DNA of 64,000 nt from Edaphobacter sp. 12200R-103 (GCF_010093025.1 NZ_CP048114.1:2604001-2668000), one strand, 5' to 3'. Shown: positions 42,354 to 51,906, numbered from the stretch's first letter. The notes: generated by a model not told the origin, from the sequence alone. Translations and numbers: made by a program.

Positions 42354-43667
42354 TCAGGGAGCCAGCACAATCCGCAGATCACGAAGATTGTTTCCCGTGG
42401 GCCCGGTCGTGATCGCGTCTCCAAGTTTTTCCAGCAGAGGATAGCTATTGAAAGACTGCAAGGCATCTTCAACGGAGCTTCCCGCGCGAAGCGCCCGCTC
42501 TACAGTCGTTCCATCCACCACACCGCCTGCAGCCGGGCTGTTTCCGTCCACACCGTCGCTGCCTGCGCTCAGAACCACCATCTCTTCTCCGGCAATCCGG
42601 CGCGCCGCCTCCAGCAGAAAATGCTGATTTCGTCCGCCATTGCCCGTAGCTCCCTGAGGAATCGTGACCGTCACCTCGCCAGCCGAAAGCAGACAGACAC
42701 GGCCGCTCAACCGGCGCAGTTCGCGCATTCGGTTGACCAGGTAAGCCGCAGCTTCCTCCGCAGGCCAGTCGTCGCATGTATCGTCGACAACCACCTGCCA
42801 TCCCAGCTCTGCCGCCCTCTTGCCTGCCGTGCTCTCAAGCGACGTACTGTCCAGCAGCAACACCCATCGCGACCGCGCAAAGATGGCATCGCCGCGCTTG
42901 GGCGTCTCCTCCAGCAGGCGCGAGGAGACCTGCGCTGCAACCGCAGCAGGAAGCCGCGCCTGCAGCCCATACTGCTCCACCGCAGCATAAACATCGTTCA
43001 GTGTGCTGTTGTCAGGAGTCGTCGGTCCCGATGCCAGCGCGTCCAGCTTTCCCGCCGGAACATCCGAAACGGCAATCGTCAGCTGCTCCGCAGGAGCCGC
43101 CGCTGCCGCAAGTCTTCCTCCCTTCACCGCCGAGAGATGCTTGCGAACCGTATTGATCGCCGTAATTGGAGCAGCGCTCTCCACCAGTGCCTTATGGGTC
43201 GCCGCAATCAGCTCCAGCGGAGTATCCGGATCCAGAAACTGCTCCACCAGCGACGATCCTCCACCGCTCACCAGGAAGACGACAAAGTCGCGGTCCGAAA
43301 GCGACGACAACAACTGCAGGATCGTCTCCGCCGCCTCTACCGAAGCTGCATTGGGGCTGGGGTGCCCTGCCTGAAATGTGATGAATCGCTCTGAAGGCGC
43401 CTCCACCGGGTCCGGCGCAACAAGGATGCCTTCAAAGAGCGTTGCTGCAGCTCCACCCGCGGCCAGAAAGGAAGCCGCCATCGGCTCGGCAGCTTTCCCC
43501 ATCGAGATCACAACGCAGCGGTCGAACCTCGAAAGATCGTAGCGATGGCTGTCAACCTCCATCACCTCGCCCAGAAATTGAACACGTTCCTGCATCGCCC
43601 GCTCCACACGAGCGGTTCGGAAGGCATATTGAAAGATGTCGAGGATATCCTCGCGCACAGTCGGCAT
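42354..43667 (-). CDS. Glycerate 2-kinase (GckA/MOFRL family)
   Basis: 437 residues. It phosphorylates D-glycerate to 2-phosphoglycerate. It has the N-terminal DUF4147 features VVISMGKAAEPMAASF, GHPSPNAASVEAAETIL and VFLVSGGGSSLVEQ, the NTVRKHLSAVKGGRLA motif, and the C-terminal MOFRL domain with LLSAGEVTVTI, GGRNQHFLLEAAR and SAGSDGVDGNSPAAGGVVDG. It starts 3 bp after the CoA-transferase beta gene and is the last gene of that operon. Confidence 0.92.
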   Translation of the reverse strand: MPTVREDILDIFQYAFRTARVERAMQERVQFLGEVMEVDSHRYDLSRFDRCVVISMGKAAEPMAASFLAAGGAAATLFEGILVAPDPVEAPSERFITFQAGHPSPNAASVEAAETILQLLSSLSDRDFVVFLVSGGGSSLVEQFLDPDTPLELIAATHKALVESAAPITAINTVRKHLSAVKGGRLAAAAAPAEQLTIAVSDVPAGKLDALASGPTTPDNSTLNDVYAAVEQYGLQARLPAAVAAQVSSRLLEETPKRGDAIFARSRWVLLLDSTSLESTAGKRAAELGWQVVVDDTCDDWPAEEAAAYLVNRMRELRRLSGRVCLLSAGEVTVTIPQGATGNGGRNQHFLLEAARRIAGEEMVVLSAGSDGVDGNSPAAGGVVDGTTVERALRAGSSVEDALQSFNSYPLLEKLGDAITTGPTGNNLRDLRIVLAP

Positions 43668-43670
43668 TCG

Positions 43671-44327
43671 TCAGTTCACAGTCATCGTTGGAATATTGTT
43701 TGCAAATATCAGTGTTGCTTCCGTGCGCGCCTGCACCTCTGCCGCGCTGACTCCCTCTGCAATCTCCGCCAGCAACAGGCCTTCAGGAGTCACCTTGATC
43801 CAAGCCAGCTCCGTCACGATGTCATGGACCACATGCAGGCCGGTCAACGGCAGCGTGCAGCGTCGCAGAATCTTCGGTGCGCCATCTTTGGTCTGATGCT
43901 CCATCGCCACAATCACACGGCGTGCTCCGGCCACCAGGTCCATCGCTCCTCCCATCCCCTTCACCATCTTTCCGGGAACGGTCCAGTTCGCAAGACTGCC
44001 TTCTTCATCCACCTGCATGGCTCCCAGCACGCTCATGTCCATGTGACCGCCGCGGATCATCGCAAACGATTCGTCGCTTCCGAAGTAGGAACATCCGGCA
44101 AGCTCCGTCACCGGCTGCTTTCCCGCGTTAATCAGCTCCGGGTCCGCCTCCTCTTCACGCGGAGGCGGGCCTACACCCAGCATGCCGTTCTCGGACTGAA
44201 ACACCACATCCACTCCCGCGGGGAGATAGGACGCAATCATCGTCGGCAGGCCGATCCCCAGGTTCACGTAGAAGCCATCCCGGACCTCCCGCGCAATCCG
44301 CCGCGCGATTCTCTCCTTCGCGCTCAT
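43671..44327 (-). CDS. 3-oxoacid CoA-transferase subunit B
   Basis: 218 residues. Subunit B of an SCOT/AtoA-type class I CoA-transferase. The catalytic Glu is in [14 protein letters not shown] (about residue 47). [23 protein letters not shown] and [21 protein letters not shown] are typical of the family. It exchanges CoA between succinyl-CoA or acetyl-CoA and a 3-oxoacid. The start overlaps the subunit A stop by 4 bp. Confidence 0.92.
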   Translation of the reverse strand: MSAKERIARRIAREVRDGFYVNLGIGLPTMIASYLPAGVDVVFQSENGMLGVGPPPREEEADPELINAGKQPVTELAGCSYFGSDESFAMIRGGHMDMSVLGAMQVDEEGSLANWTVPGKMVKGMGGAMDLVAGARRVIVAMEHQTKDGAPKILRRCTLPLTGLHVVHDIVTELAWIKVTPEGLLLAEIAEGVSAAEVQARTEATLIFANNIPTMTVN

Positions 44328-45037
44328 GCCACGCCCCCCGCTGCGTGCTCCCGGATAAAGCGCGACTCGATCGGCTTTTTGTAGGACTCGCCCACCACAA
44401 CCCGCTTCACGTAGATCCCCGGAGTAACAACGTGGTCCGGGTCAAGTTCTCCCGGCTCGACCAGCTCCTCCACCTCCGCAATCGTCATCGTCGCCGCCGT
44501 CGCCATCACCGGATTGAAGTTGCGCGCCGTCTTGCGATATACAAGATTGCCCAGCCGGTCGCCCTTCCACGCCTTGATCAGAGCAATGTCAGCATGCAGC
44601 GCGGTCTCCAGCACATAGCGGCGGCCACCGATCTCACGAACCTCTTTGCCTTCCGCAACCACTGTCCCCAGGCCCGTCGGAGTGTAAAAAGCCGGAATCC
44701 CTGCACCGCCCGCACGGATACGCTCCGCAAGCGTGCCCTGTGGGACCAGCGTCAGGTCGAGCTCGCCCTTCAGCACCCTCTGTTCCAGCAGACGGTTCTC
44801 TCCCACGTAGCTGCCAATGTGCGACGCGATCATTCCGGCCTCGAGCATCAGCCCCATCCCGAAGCCATCGACACCCATATTGTTGCTGATCGTATGCAGT
44901 CCCCCGACCCGCCGCCTCACCAGCGCGGCAATCAGATTCTCCGGAATCCCGCACAGCCCAAAGCCGCCCAGCATGATCGTTGACCCGGCCGCGATGTCCT
45001 CTACCGCCGCATCCGCCGAGTCAACAACCTTGTTCAT
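44324..45037 (-). CDS. 3-oxoacid CoA-transferase subunit A
   Basis: 237 residues. It begins with [22 protein letters not shown], the CoA-binding GGFGxxGxP loop, and has [28 protein letters not shown] in parts and [25 protein letters not shown] in parts. It pairs with subunit B downstream. The order A-B-glycerate kinase with overlaps marks one operon; galM upstream ends 17 bp beyond on the other side. Confidence 0.92.
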   Translation of the reverse strand: MNKVVDSADAAVEDIAAGSTIMLGGFGLCGIPENLIAALVRRRVGGLHTISNNMGVDGFGMGLMLEAGMIASHIGSYVGENRLLEQRVLKGELDLTLVPQGTLAERIRAGGAGIPAFYTPTGLGTVVAEGKEVREIGGRRYVLETALHADIALIKAWKGDRLGNLVYRKTARNFNPVMATAATMTIAEVEELVEPGELDPDHVVTPGIYVKRVVVGESYKKPIESRFIREHAAGGVA

Positions 45038-45054
45038 GCCCGCCGCCCTTGCAG

Positions 45055-46164
45055 CTACTTCTGTGTCGTAAAGGTGAAGGTGGTCGTGCTGTGCCGCGTC
45101 TGTCCCGGCTTCAATTCGGTCGATGGAAACGAGGGATGATTGGGCGAATCAGGAAAGTGCTGCGTCTCCAGGCACAGTGCCGTGTTCTTCGCATACGGCC
45201 ATCCGCTCGGGCTCTTGAAGCTTCCATCGAGAAAGTTGCCGGTGTAGAACTGCACGCCCGGCTCCGTCGTCTCCACCGTCATCACGCGGCCCGACTTCAG
45301 ATCGTGCACCCTCGCCGCCAGCTTCATCTGGCCATTTTCGCCATTCAGAACCCAGTTATGGTCGTAGCCTCCGGCCAGCTTCAGCGGCTCAAAGTTGTCA
45401 TGGATACGCTTGCCGATCGCCGTCGCCTTGCGGAAGTCCATCGGCGTCCCATCCACCTTCGCCAGCTCGCCCGTAGGGATCAGGCCCTTGTCCGTTGGCG
45501 TGAAGTGGTCGGCGTTGATGGCGATCTCTTCGTCCAGAATCGTGCCGCTGCCCACCCCGCCCAGGTTGAAGTACGAGTGGTTCGTCAGGTTCACCACCGT
45601 GTCCTTGTCCGTCGACTCGCTATAGTCGATACGCAGCGTATTGCCGTGCACGGTATACGTCACATGCGCGGTCAGCGTGCCCGGAAAGCCCTGGTCGCCG
45701 TCCTTCGACACCAGCGTCATCTCCACGCCGCCCGGAACCTCCTTGCCCGTCCACACATGCTGGTCGAAGCCCACCGTGCCGCCATGCAGGGAGTTGATGC
45801 CGTTATCATTCTTCGGCACGTCGTAGGTCTTGCCATCCAGCTTGAACTCGCCATGGGCGATGCGGTTTCCATACCGTCCCACAATGGCGCCGAAGTAGGT
45901 CTTCTTATCCGCCAGGTAGTCCGGGAACTTGTCATACCCCAGGACCACGTCGCCAACCTTGCCGTTCTTATCCGCCGTGTTGATCGCGACGATGCGGGCG
46001 CCATAGGTCATGACCTTGACCTCCAGCGCATCGCTCTTCAACGTGTAGAGATCCACCGCGGTCCCGTCCGGCATCTTTCCGAACCCCGCCTTCGTCACAG
46101 CCGCCCCTGCTTCCGCCACCATAGCCATGCTAAGCAGCATAACCGCTAACCCACGTATCGTCAC
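45055..46164 (-). CDS. galM: Exported aldose 1-epimerase (mutarotase)
   Basis: About 369 residues. It interconverts alpha and beta anomers of galactose or glucose. The GTG start at 46164 has GGGAG 6 nt upstream and opens a signal peptide (GLAVMLLSMAMVAEAGAA). Active-site residues are in GRYGNRIAHG, NSLHGGTVGFDQHVW (His), LTNHSYFNLGG (His) and a C-terminal Glu in LCLETQHFPDSPNHPSFP. The frame is open to 46248 without a ribosome site. Periplasmic location suggests processing of sugars from polysaccharides. Confidence 0.93.
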   Translation of the reverse strand: MTIRGLAVMLLSMAMVAEAGAAVTKAGFGKMPDGTAVDLYTLKSDALEVKVMTYGARIVAINTADKNGKVGDVVLGYDKFPDYLADKKTYFGAIVGRYGNRIAHGEFKLDGKTYDVPKNDNGINSLHGGTVGFDQHVWTGKEVPGGVEMTLVSKDGDQGFPGTLTAHVTYTVHGNTLRIDYSESTDKDTVVNLTNHSYFNLGGVGSGTILDEEIAINADHFTPTDKGLIPTGELAKVDGTPMDFRKATAIGKRIHDNFEPLKLAGGYDHNWVLNGENGQMKLAARVHDLKSGRVMTVETTEPGVQFYTGNFLDGSFKSPSGWPYAKNTALCLETQHFPDSPNHPSFPSTELKPGQTRHSTTTFTFTTQK

Positions 46165-46474
46165 GCTCAGCTCCCTGCTCGTCGCTGCACGCAGCGGCGA
46201 AGACTGTTTCTGCAACCCTGCCAATATAACGTAGCCCGGATAAAGCATGTCACCCCGGCTTCCTCATCGTAGGTTGACGGTCACGAATGGAGGACTGCGG
46301 TTCAGGGAAGTCATGTTTGCCGACGCAGTAAAGAGCCGCTTCGACGAGCTTTAGAACAGAGATCGTTTGCTCTCGTTATGGCACATCCCCCTCTTCCGGT
46401 TCGGTTCGCGGATTCGAGGAGTGTGCTAGATTTATTTGCTCACCGGAAAATTGAATAAAGAAAGAACGCTGGCG

Positions 46475-47740
46475 ATGACTGGAATACCGCAAAGAATTAA
46501 TGTCAACCGCATCTATCTGGACCTCAAGAACCCCCGTCACGTACCGTACACAAATCAAGCAGAGGCAATTGAGTACCTTTGCCAAAAGGAACAGGTTTAC
46601 GCATTAGCTAAGAACATCGCTGAGAACGGGCTAAATCAGCTTGAATTGTTCGCTTTAATACCGCTTCCCGGAACAAAAAAGATAACTTCCCACACGTCGT
46701 TCACTGTTGCGGAAGGCAATCGGCGAATGTGCGCATTGAAGTTATTAAATGACCCGGATCTGGCGCCTGCGAAATATCGAAAGGATTTTGAGCGACTGGC
46801 CGCCGACATCCAGATGCCCAGTGAAATTTGGGGCGTGATCTACGAAAATGAAGCGGCCGTTGATCCATGGCTGGAGACGATCCACAACGGACCGCAAGGG
46901 GGCATCGGTCGCAGGCCATGGAACGCAGAACAGCGAACCAGGCATTTCGGCGATCGCAAAAATTTGGCTTCCCAAAAGCTTCTTGACTACGCTCAGGATA
47001 ACGGCATGATCACCGCTGAAGAGCGGAAGAAGAAGCTTACGACCGTGCAACGTTACATCGGGAATCAGCACATGAAGGAGGTCATCGGAATCGATATGAC
47101 AGCCTCTGGCGGACTCTCACGTAACAGGCCTGTAGAGGAGTTCAATTCGGTTCTCAATCGGTTTATGCGAGATGTCGTCGGCAAGAAGGTGCATTCCCGC
47201 ACTAATTTTGACGACATTCGGGACTACTCTCGAGAACTCGCAGTGTCGTCTGGGGTTTCACACAAACGGGTTCCGAGTGCTTCGCTCTCGCTATCAACTG
47301 GAAAGAGTCGGAGAAAGAAACCCAAAGAGCCACAGAAACCCAAAGCGATTGCCTACGAACAAGCAGTTGCGTCTGAACTCGCACGTATCGGTAGTTACAA
47401 GCTCGAACGGCTTTACTACTCAATATGCGAGCTAGATCTTACGAAGCACACATTGCTTCTTGCGGTAGGCTTGTGGGCTTTTCTGGAGACCCTGACGGCG
47501 CGATGCGGCCGGCGTCCGGATCAAGCTTTCCCTGACTACTTAGACAAGAATCGCCTTACAAACCTCGGTTTCGTGAGCCGCGAAGACAAAGGAGCGATAA
47601 CCGAGGCGCTTAAGCGCGTTTCGGCATATGGCAACACAACCAAGCATCACGACCGAGCCGCCTTCTTTAATAGCGAGCAGCTTGCCAACGATGTAGATAC
47701 ACTTAGAGAAGTCCTCTTGAAGCTGCTCGGCACTGTGTAG
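46475..47740 (+). CDS. ParB/Srx-like N-domain protein, accessory
   Basis: About 421 residues; first gene of an AT-richer pair with the D12 methylase 53 bp downstream. Residues about 8-95 read as a ParB/Srx-type nuclease or CTPase fold: INVNRIYLDLKNPRH, YALAKNIAENGLNQLELFALI and VAEGNRRMCALKLLNDP, where EGNRR (80-84) occupies the place of the GERR box. The middle is basic (SRRKKPKEPQKPK). A C-terminal helical domain ends with AYGNTTKHHDRAAFF (about 384-398). There is no ParA and no partition context. A role in DNA modification or defence is inferred only from the partner. TTG at 46436 is an alternative start. Confidence 0.7.
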   Translation: MTGIPQRINVNRIYLDLKNPRHVPYTNQAEAIEYLCQKEQVYALAKNIAENGLNQLELFALIPLPGTKKITSHTSFTVAEGNRRMCALKLLNDPDLAPAKYRKDFERLAADIQMPSEIWGVIYENEAAVDPWLETIHNGPQGGIGRRPWNAEQRTRHFGDRKNLASQKLLDYAQDNGMITAEERKKKLTTVQRYIGNQHMKEVIGIDMTASGGLSRNRPVEEFNSVLNRFMRDVVGKKVHSRTNFDDIRDYSRELAVSSGVSHKRVPSASLSLSTGKSRRKKPKEPQKPKAIAYEQAVASELARIGSYKLERLYYSICELDLTKHTLLLAVGLWAFLETLTARCGRRPDQAFPDYLDKNRLTNLGFVSREDKGAITEALKRVSAYGNTTKHHDRAAFFNSEQLANDVDTLREVLLKLLGTV

Positions 47741-47793
47741 CCGTAACACTCAAGCGACGATCACAATTCCCGCGAAGGGCTCAAGAGAAACAT

Positions 47794-48675
47794 ATGCTGA
47801 GAACTCTTTCTCCACTTAGATATCCCGGCGGAAAATCCTGTCTATATGAGCTGATGTCACAAATACTTCACAAGAACAAGATCGAAAAGCCACACTACAT
47901 TGAACCCTATGCCGGAGGTTGCGGCCTAGCGCTTGCGTTGCTATTTGAAGCCCAAGTAAGCGAAATACACCTAAACGATCTAGATCCATCGATCTTTTCC
48001 TTTTGGTCGAGCGTCCTTGACAATACGGGGGAGCTTGTAAAACTGGTAGAGACAACTCCAGTGACACCTGATGAATGGGAGCGGCAGCAAGAGATCCATC
48101 GGAGTTGTAATGCTTCGAATTCCCTCGAGCTTGGGTTTGCTACTTTTTTCCTGAACAGAACCAATCGATCTGGGGTGATCGGCGGGGCTGGCATGATCGG
48201 CGGAAAAGGTCAAACTGGTAAATACAAGCTCGACTGCAGATTCAACCGAGAAGACTTGGTTCGTCGAATAAAACGTATCGCCAAATACAAATCACGCATC
48301 CACCTTTCAAATAAAGACGCCGTCGACTTTATGTCTCGCTCTAACAAGAAGTTCCCAGAACCAGCTTTTTTCTGCATTGACCCTCCTTACTACAACAAGG
48401 GAGCCAGCCTTTACACCAACTTCTACGGGCCCGATGACCATGGAGCCGTCGCAGATGCAGTCCTTGCGTTGGATCGACCTTGGATCGTTACCTACGACAA
48501 CACAGAAGAGATCGCTAAACTGTATCGAAAACGTCGCCAATACATTTTCGACATCAACTATTCGCTTCAGACAAAGCGGGTGGGGTCAGAACTGCTGATC
48601 GCGTCGGCACGACTGAGGCTTCCGGATGAAATTCGGCAACGCCAAGTGAATCCTTTGAATAGGCGCGCGGCTTAG
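47794..48675 (+). CDS. D12-class DNA adenine N6-methyltransferase
   Basis: 293 residues. It has SPLRYPGGKS at the N-terminus, SAM-binding EPYAGGCGLALALLFE (motif I), NRTNRSGVIGGAGMIGGKGQTGKYKLD, and catalytic FCIDPPYYNKG (motif IV DPPY). This is the Dam/D12 group, which methylates adenine in short palindromes or acts as a phage or restriction-modification methylase. No restriction endonuclease is visible; the ParB/Srx-like protein is its only partner. Codon use is AT-richer than the flanking genes, which suggests transfer. Confidence 0.92.
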   Translation: MLRTLSPLRYPGGKSCLYELMSQILHKNKIEKPHYIEPYAGGCGLALALLFEAQVSEIHLNDLDPSIFSFWSSVLDNTGELVKLVETTPVTPDEWERQQEIHRSCNASNSLELGFATFFLNRTNRSGVIGGAGMIGGKGQTGKYKLDCRFNREDLVRRIKRIAKYKSRIHLSNKDAVDFMSRSNKKFPEPAFFCIDPPYYNKGASLYTNFYGPDDHGAVADAVLALDRPWIVTYDNTEEIAKLYRKRRQYIFDINYSLQTKRVGSELLIASARLRLPDEIRQRQVNPLNRRAA

Positions 48676-48786
48676 CCAGAGAATCGCGTTGATGGCTTAT
48701 CTTGGCCGAGCGCAAGCGATATACGAAAAGCTGATGCCGAAAATCCACGGTGACGGATAGATACCCATAGGTCGGCCTCTCGTAAA

Positions 48787-49026
48787 GTCTGACACCCACT
48801 GCCTGCATTACTATGATCCCGTCCCACTTTTTTGCGAAAAGAAGTTTATGAACCTGTGTCACCTCGCCGTCAACGCCTGCCTCACTTCGCTTCTCTCGCT
48901 CCCCGCATTTGCCGCCATTGGATAGGAACCCGGGCCACCTCCCCCGTCGCTCTTCCCAACCCGGAAGCCAAGTAGGACGCGGGGCAGACGACCTGCCGCG
49001 AGATCGCCCGCATCATTCTGACGGAC
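48787..49026 (+). pseudogene. Decayed 5' fragment of an SGNH hydrolase gene
   Basis: This 240-bp stretch matches the upstream region and first 60-70 codons of the intact gene at 50619. Shared text includes CATGAACCTG-type start context, GATCCCGTCCCACTT and CGCATCAT.CTGAC. It has a TAG in place of the DHWVG codons, another TAG in the AKYG region, and a deletion of about 30 bp. It ends directly against the GH28 stop codon. It is a partial duplication that no longer encodes a protein. Confidence 0.85.
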
Positions 49027-50325
49027 CTAAACCGAGTACGGCTTCCCATTGACCATGACGTTTTCGCATTTGAGATCGGTCACGCCGGAGGTATTGAGCT
49101 TGTCGTTTTGAATGGTGACGTCGAAATCCTTCAAAAGGACGTCACGGATCTCCGTCTGGCCGGGGTTGGGTTTGATGGTGCCGAAGGAGCTGAACGTGCC
49201 CTTGATGCCGAGAATCTTCAAATTCCTGACGATGGATTTGGGCGGCTCCATGCCCTGGAGATCGAAGTACTGTGACCACGGCGCCATGTTGATGATGCCG
49301 CTCGCGGGGCCTTCGGAGGTGATGTTGCGGAAGGTGATGTCCTCGTAATGCTGAGGAGTGTCGGGGCGCAGCTTGAGCGTTGCGATGCGGACGCGGCCCG
49401 TGATCCTGCAGTCTTCCGCGATGACGTCGCGGACGATGGTGGCCTCGCTCCCGCAGGTCAGAACGCCGCCGCCGCGCTTGAAGGTGCAGTTGCGGACGCG
49501 GATGCGCTCGACAGGCGGACTGTCCCTGTCCTCGAGGGCGCGCGGGCCTTTGGAACCTTTGCAGGCAATGCAGTCGTCGGTGACCGAGAAGACGCAGCCA
49601 TCGACCGTGACGTCGCGGGAGCTGTCGATATCAATGCCGTCGGTGCTGGGAGCCTGCCTGTAGTCGTCAGGCACCTGGAAGTGGACGTTACGCACGAGAA
49701 CGCCGTCGTTGTTGTAGAGATGGCAGTTCCAGAACTGCGAATCCTTGAAAGTAATGCCCTCGATCCGGATGTCCTTGGAGCCTTCGATGAGCGCGAGCCG
49801 TGCGCGAGGCAGGCCGGTGTTGGTGAAGCCCTTGTCCCTGGCTCGGCCTGCCCAGAAGGCCTCCCATACCTGCATACCGTCGCCGTCGAGAGTGCCATCG
49901 CCGGTCAACTGAAATCCGTCGCAGTGGGCCGCGTTGATGAAGGCGGGGGTGAAGTGGATGAAGTGACCTTCGATCCGGGTGCGCTGCGCGGGGAAGTTCG
50001 AGAGGTCGGTGGAACACTTGAGAACCGCGCCTTCCGTCAGGCGAAGGTTTACCTTCGGTTTGAAAAAGAGAGCGCCCGAGACAAAGACGCCCTTCGGGAC
50101 GACCACCGTGCCTCCGCCCTTCGCGGCAAGCTGATCGATGGCAGCCTGGATAGCCTTGGTATTGACGGTGGAGTCGTCAGCGACCGCGCCGGACTTGGTA
50201 ATGAGGAGTTCGCGGGTGGGCGCAGCAAAAGATTTTGCGCCGAGCGCCTTCGCTGCGAGAGGCCACAGAGGGGCTGAGGCAATAAGGGAGTTGAAGCGGC
50301 GGCGGGAGTAGCGCTTGATAGACAT
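49027..50325 (-). CDS. Exported glycoside hydrolase family 28 (polygalacturonase-like)
   Basis: 432 residues. It has a Tat-like leader (RRRFNSLIASAPLWPLAAKALG) and a right-handed beta-helix with the GH28 catalytic motifs APSTDGIDIDSS and VTDDCIACKGS. The third motif reads KRGGGVLTCGSE, so the His found in most members (GHG) is Gly, and the final RxK appears as TLKLR. It hydrolyses pectic or related galacturonan chains if active. It is convergent with the decayed fragment and shares an upstream region with the SGNH gene. Confidence 0.9.
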   Translation of the reverse strand: MSIKRYSRRRFNSLIASAPLWPLAAKALGAKSFAAPTRELLITKSGAVADDSTVNTKAIQAAIDQLAAKGGGTVVVPKGVFVSGALFFKPKVNLRLTEGAVLKCSTDLSNFPAQRTRIEGHFIHFTPAFINAAHCDGFQLTGDGTLDGDGMQVWEAFWAGRARDKGFTNTGLPRARLALIEGSKDIRIEGITFKDSQFWNCHLYNNDGVLVRNVHFQVPDDYRQAPSTDGIDIDSSRDVTVDGCVFSVTDDCIACKGSKGPRALEDRDSPPVERIRVRNCTFKRGGGVLTCGSEATIVRDVIAEDCRITGRVRIATLKLRPDTPQHYEDITFRNITSEGPASGIINMAPWSQYFDLQGMEPPKSIVRNLKILGIKGTFSSFGTIKPNPGQTEIRDVLLKDFDVTIQNDKLNTSGVTDLKCENVMVNGKPYSV

Positions 50326-50618
50326 CAGCAGATCCTCAGAAGAAGGACTAGGGTCGACCCATCTTACAGGTCCGACCTCTCAATGATCCCTTTCGTGAGA
50401 TTGATTGTCGAATACGAATGCAAATCAGGTGGTTTTGCTGCCAGAGATCTCAGCGCCTCCCAGAAATCCCTTCGCGTCCATGAATCGTGGACACTGCCCT
50501 AAAAAAGCGCTCTGCCAAAGATTTCTACGATCAACAAAACCGGCACGTCGTCTTCGGGCAAATTCTGACATCCCTGCATTACCATGATCCCGTCCCACTT
50601 CTCTGCGAAAGGAAGTTC

Positions 50619-51827
50619 ATGAACCTGCGCCGCCTCGCCGTCACCGCCTGCCTCGCTTCGCTTCTATCCCTCCCCGCCCTTGCCGCCGATCACTGGGTCG
50701 GAACCTGGGCCACCGCCCCCGTCGCGCTTCCCAATCCGGAAGCCAAATACGGCGCGGCGGAGACGACCTATCGTGAGATCGTCCACATCTCCGTCGGAGG
50801 CGATGCCGCCCGCATCATCCTGACCAACGAGTTTGGCCTGACCTCCCTGACCATCAACGCCGCCTACCTGGCCCCGCGCACCCAGGGCAGCGCGATCGAC
50901 ACAGTCAACTCCCGCCCCGTCACCTTCAACGGCCAGACCTCCATCACCATCCCCGCCGGAGCCCTCGCTGTCAGCGATCCCATTGCCCTTAAGCTGCCGG
51001 CCCTCTCCGACGTCGCTGTTAGCTTCGTCGTTCCCGCCCAGCCCATCGCCCAGGTCACTCACCACAGCTTCGCCAACCAGACCAGCTACACCGCCGCCGG
51101 AAGCGTTTCCGGCGCCGCGAACCTCGACAGCCCCACCGAGATTATCGACTGGCCCTTCCTTAAAGGCATTGACGTCAGGAGCAGCGATGACAAGGCCGCC
51201 TCGATCGTCGCCTTCGGGGATAGCATCACCGATGGAGCGCACAGCACCCGTAACACCAACCAGCGCTGGCCCGACCTGCTGGCCAAGAGGCTGCAAGCCG
51301 ACAAGAAAACAAAAGACTTAGGAGTCCTCAACGAAGGCATCGGCGGAAACCGCGTCCTCCACGACAACACCGGACCGAGCGCGCTGGCGCGCTTCGACCG
51401 CGACGTTCTGGCGCAGGCAGGCGTGAAGTACCTCATCATCCTCGAAAGCATCAACGACATCGGCCACGCCCAGGACCCGGTCAGGCCCTACGACGTCGTC
51501 TCGGCCGACGACCTTATCACTGGCCTCAGCCAGATGGCTACCCGCGCCCACACCCACGGCATCAAGGTCTACGGAGCGACGCTAACTCCTTACGTTGGAG
51601 CGAAATACTCCTCCCCGGCGGGTGAGTCGATACGTCAGGCCGTCAACAACTGGATCCGGACCACCAACCAGCTCGATGGCTTCATCGACTTCGATAAAGC
51701 TACGCAGGACAAGACCAATCCAGCCGTCTTCTCCAGCACGGCGGATAGCGGGGACCATCTGCACCCGGCCGATGCGGGATACAAAGCGATGTCCGACAGC
51801 ATCGACCTGAAGCTGTTTACGAAATAA
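50619..51827 (+). CDS. Exported SGNH/GDSL hydrolase
   Basis: 402 residues with a signal peptide (LAVTACLASLLSLPALAA). An N-terminal beta domain (HWVGTWATAPVALPNPEAKYG) precedes the SGNH core: block I IVAFGDSITDGAHSTRN (nucleophile Ser), block II GIGGNRVLHD, block III SINDIGHAQD and block V DSGDHLHPADAGYKAM (Asp-His). The start at 50619 has AAAGGAAG upstream; the frame is open to 50487. Family members deacetylate or de-esterify plant polysaccharides, and the GH28 neighbour suggests pectin. A terminator follows. Confidence 0.93.
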   Translation: MNLRRLAVTACLASLLSLPALAADHWVGTWATAPVALPNPEAKYGAAETTYREIVHISVGGDAARIILTNEFGLTSLTINAAYLAPRTQGSAIDTVNSRPVTFNGQTSITIPAGALAVSDPIALKLPALSDVAVSFVVPAQPIAQVTHHSFANQTSYTAAGSVSGAANLDSPTEIIDWPFLKGIDVRSSDDKAASIVAFGDSITDGAHSTRNTNQRWPDLLAKRLQADKKTKDLGVLNEGIGGNRVLHDNTGPSALARFDRDVLAQAGVKYLIILESINDIGHAQDPVRPYDVVSADDLITGLSQMATRAHTHGIKVYGATLTPYVGAKYSSPAGESIRQAVNNWIRTTNQLDGFIDFDKATQDKTNPAVFSSTADSGDHLHPADAGYKAMSDSIDLKLFTK

Positions 51828-51849
51828 CACCGTAACCACCAAAACGGAG

Positions 51850-51891
51850 AACGGCGGTTAGGGCTTCTGCCCCAACCGCCGTTCCTTTTTT
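51850..51891 (+). terminator. Rho-independent terminator after the SGNH gene
   Basis: A 10-bp stem AACGGCGGTT / AACCGCCGTT with an inner GGGC/GCCC and a 14-nt apical region, followed by CCTTTTTT. Confidence 0.85.
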
Positions 51892-51906
51892 CTTCCTGAA
51901 ACCGGG

